A DNA stretch of 41,503 bases from JAJRZX01 sp964472295 (GTDB lineage Bacteria > Desulfobacterota > GWC2-55-46 > JADFVP01): the NCBI GenBank assembly GCA_964472295.1, contig CAYYJQ010000018.1:1-41503 (forward strand), read 5' to 3'. This document shows positions 40,845 through 41,503 of this stretch, in pieces. Numbering within the stretch: position 1 is the first letter of the stretch; each line of letters starts with the position of its first letter. The position numbers were made by a program, and so were the translations under genes. The notes beneath the pieces were generated by a model, which had not been told where the DNA came from, ran no database searches, and saw only the letters and a program-made list of their open reading frames with translations.

Positions 40845-41503
40845 CTAAACCCCCGGGGCCTCTCCGTGCTCCACTACCTTGAGGTCGTGGTCCACCATGA
40901 GGGCCACGAGGTCCTCGAACCTTGTCGAGGGTTTCCAGCCAAGGTCGTTATAGGCCTTGTGGCTGTCTCCTATCAGGAGGTCCACCTCGGCGGGTCTGAA
41001 GAAGGCGGGGTCTACCCTTACGATGACCTTTCCTGTGGCCTTGTCCGCGCCCTCTTCTTCGAGGCCCCTGCCAGTCCACTCAATTTCCGTATCAAGACGG
41101 GCAAAGGCGGCGTTCACAAATTCGCGAACGCTGTGGGTCTCGCCTGTTGAGACCACATAGTCTCCGGCCTTTGGGGCCTGGAGCATACGCCACATGGCCT
41201 CCACGTACTCGGCGGCATAGCCCCAGTCGCGTTTGGAGTCAAGGTTTCCGAGGCGAAGTTCGTCCTGGAGGCCCTTTTTTATGCGCACGGCCGCGTGGGT
41301 TATCTTTCTTGTGACAAACTCAAGGCCCCGGAGCGGTGATTCGTGGTTAAAGAGTATACCCGAACATGCGAAGATATCGTATGATTCCCTGTAGTTCACG
41401 GTTATCCAGTGGCCGTAGAGTTTTGCCACGGCATAGGGGCTCCGGGGGTAGAAGGGCGTCTTTTCGTTCTGCGGTATCTCCTGCACCTTTCCGAACATCT
41501 CGC
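40845..41503 (-). CDS. gmd: GDP-mannose 4,6-dehydratase, C-terminal part
   Basis: The frame enters from the window edge (codon GAG before MFGKVQEIPQNEKTPFYPRS), so about the first third is missing. The visible part has the catalytic YAVAK, CSGILFNHESPLRGLEFVTR with KITHA, LGNLDSKRDWGYAAEYVEAM and VVSTGETHSVREFV, all diagnostic of Gmd. The enzyme makes GDP-4-keto-6-deoxymannose, precursor of GDP-fucose, GDP-rhamnose or GDP-perosamine. It uses the GDP-mannose made by ManC encoded nearby. It lies 101 bases upstream of the GT4 start, with a repeat element between. Confidence 0.96.
   Translation of the reverse strand, partial: EMFGKVQEIPQNEKTPFYPRSPYAVAKLYGHWITVNYRESYDIFACSGILFNHESPLRGLEFVTRKITHAAVRIKKGLQDELRLGNLDSKRDWGYAAEYVEAMWRMLQAPKAGDYVVSTGETHSVREFVNAAFARLDTEIEWTGRGLEEEGADKATGKVIVRVDPAFFRPAEVDLLIGDSHKAYNDLGWKPSTRFEDLVALMVDHDLKVVEHGEAPGV

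Overview
The window looks like chromosomal DNA of a Gram-negative bacterium: outer-membrane usher, periplasmic pilus chaperone, lipoprotein lytic transglycosylase and a TolC-like protein are all present. GC content is moderate, and most genes have good Shine-Dalgarno sites, with GTG and TTG starts also used. The mix of archaic chaperone-usher pili, an ATPase-BTAD regulator, a split P-protein glycine cleavage system and a YfhO-type membrane protein would fit a deltaproteobacterial or Nitrospirota-like lineage. That placement is inference; no ribosomal marker is present. Almost everything is coded on the minus strand. Exceptions are the tRNA-Arg end, the glucan phosphorylase, the TolC-like protein and a possible 21-codon ORF.

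Region 1 (1-12 kb) is a pilus island. Read in transcription order (high to low coordinates) it holds a 1073-residue STAND ATPase/BTAD regulator, five tandem SCPU-domain pilin paralogues, a chaperone, an usher and a sixth, divergent SCPU subunit. A separate gene for a secreted protein with a His-rich loop follows. Two of the pilin genes are preceded by the same element, two direct copies of TATCTGTAAGT with an 11-bp period. That is the geometry used by SARP/BTAD-type winged-helix activators, so a local regulon with the adjacent regulator is the main hypothesis of this report. A run of 13 G:C pairs lies in the leader of one of these pilin genes.

Region 2 (12.3-19.2 kb) is an envelope glycan set: YfhO-like membrane protein, NAD-dependent epimerase, sugar nucleotidyltransferase, DPM1-like GT2, a tiny coupled membrane ORF and a polytopic membrane protein. 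Region 3 (19.2-28.9 kb) holds tRNA-Phe, a lipoprotein soluble-lytic-transglycosylase homologue, divergent alpha-glucan phosphorylase, an orphan TolC-like protein, a YbhN/UPF0104 membrane protein and NAD+ synthase. Region 4 (29.6-36.4 kb) is a complete glycine cleavage operon, gcvT-gcvH-gcvPA-gcvPB, with a near-consensus promoter. Upstream of it lies a sodium:neurotransmitter-symporter family transporter with its 31-residue small subunit. Region 5 (36.5-41.5 kb) holds acpS, manC, two glycosyltransferases and the 3' part of gmd, pointing to GDP-mannose/deoxysugar-based polysaccharide synthesis.

Several short intergenic elements recur in the window: a palindrome with core AAAGTCTGA/TCAGACTTT, a hairpin element beginning CTGGTTTTCTTTG, and a GCTCCACCCATCC element, one copy of which sits inside the gcv operon.
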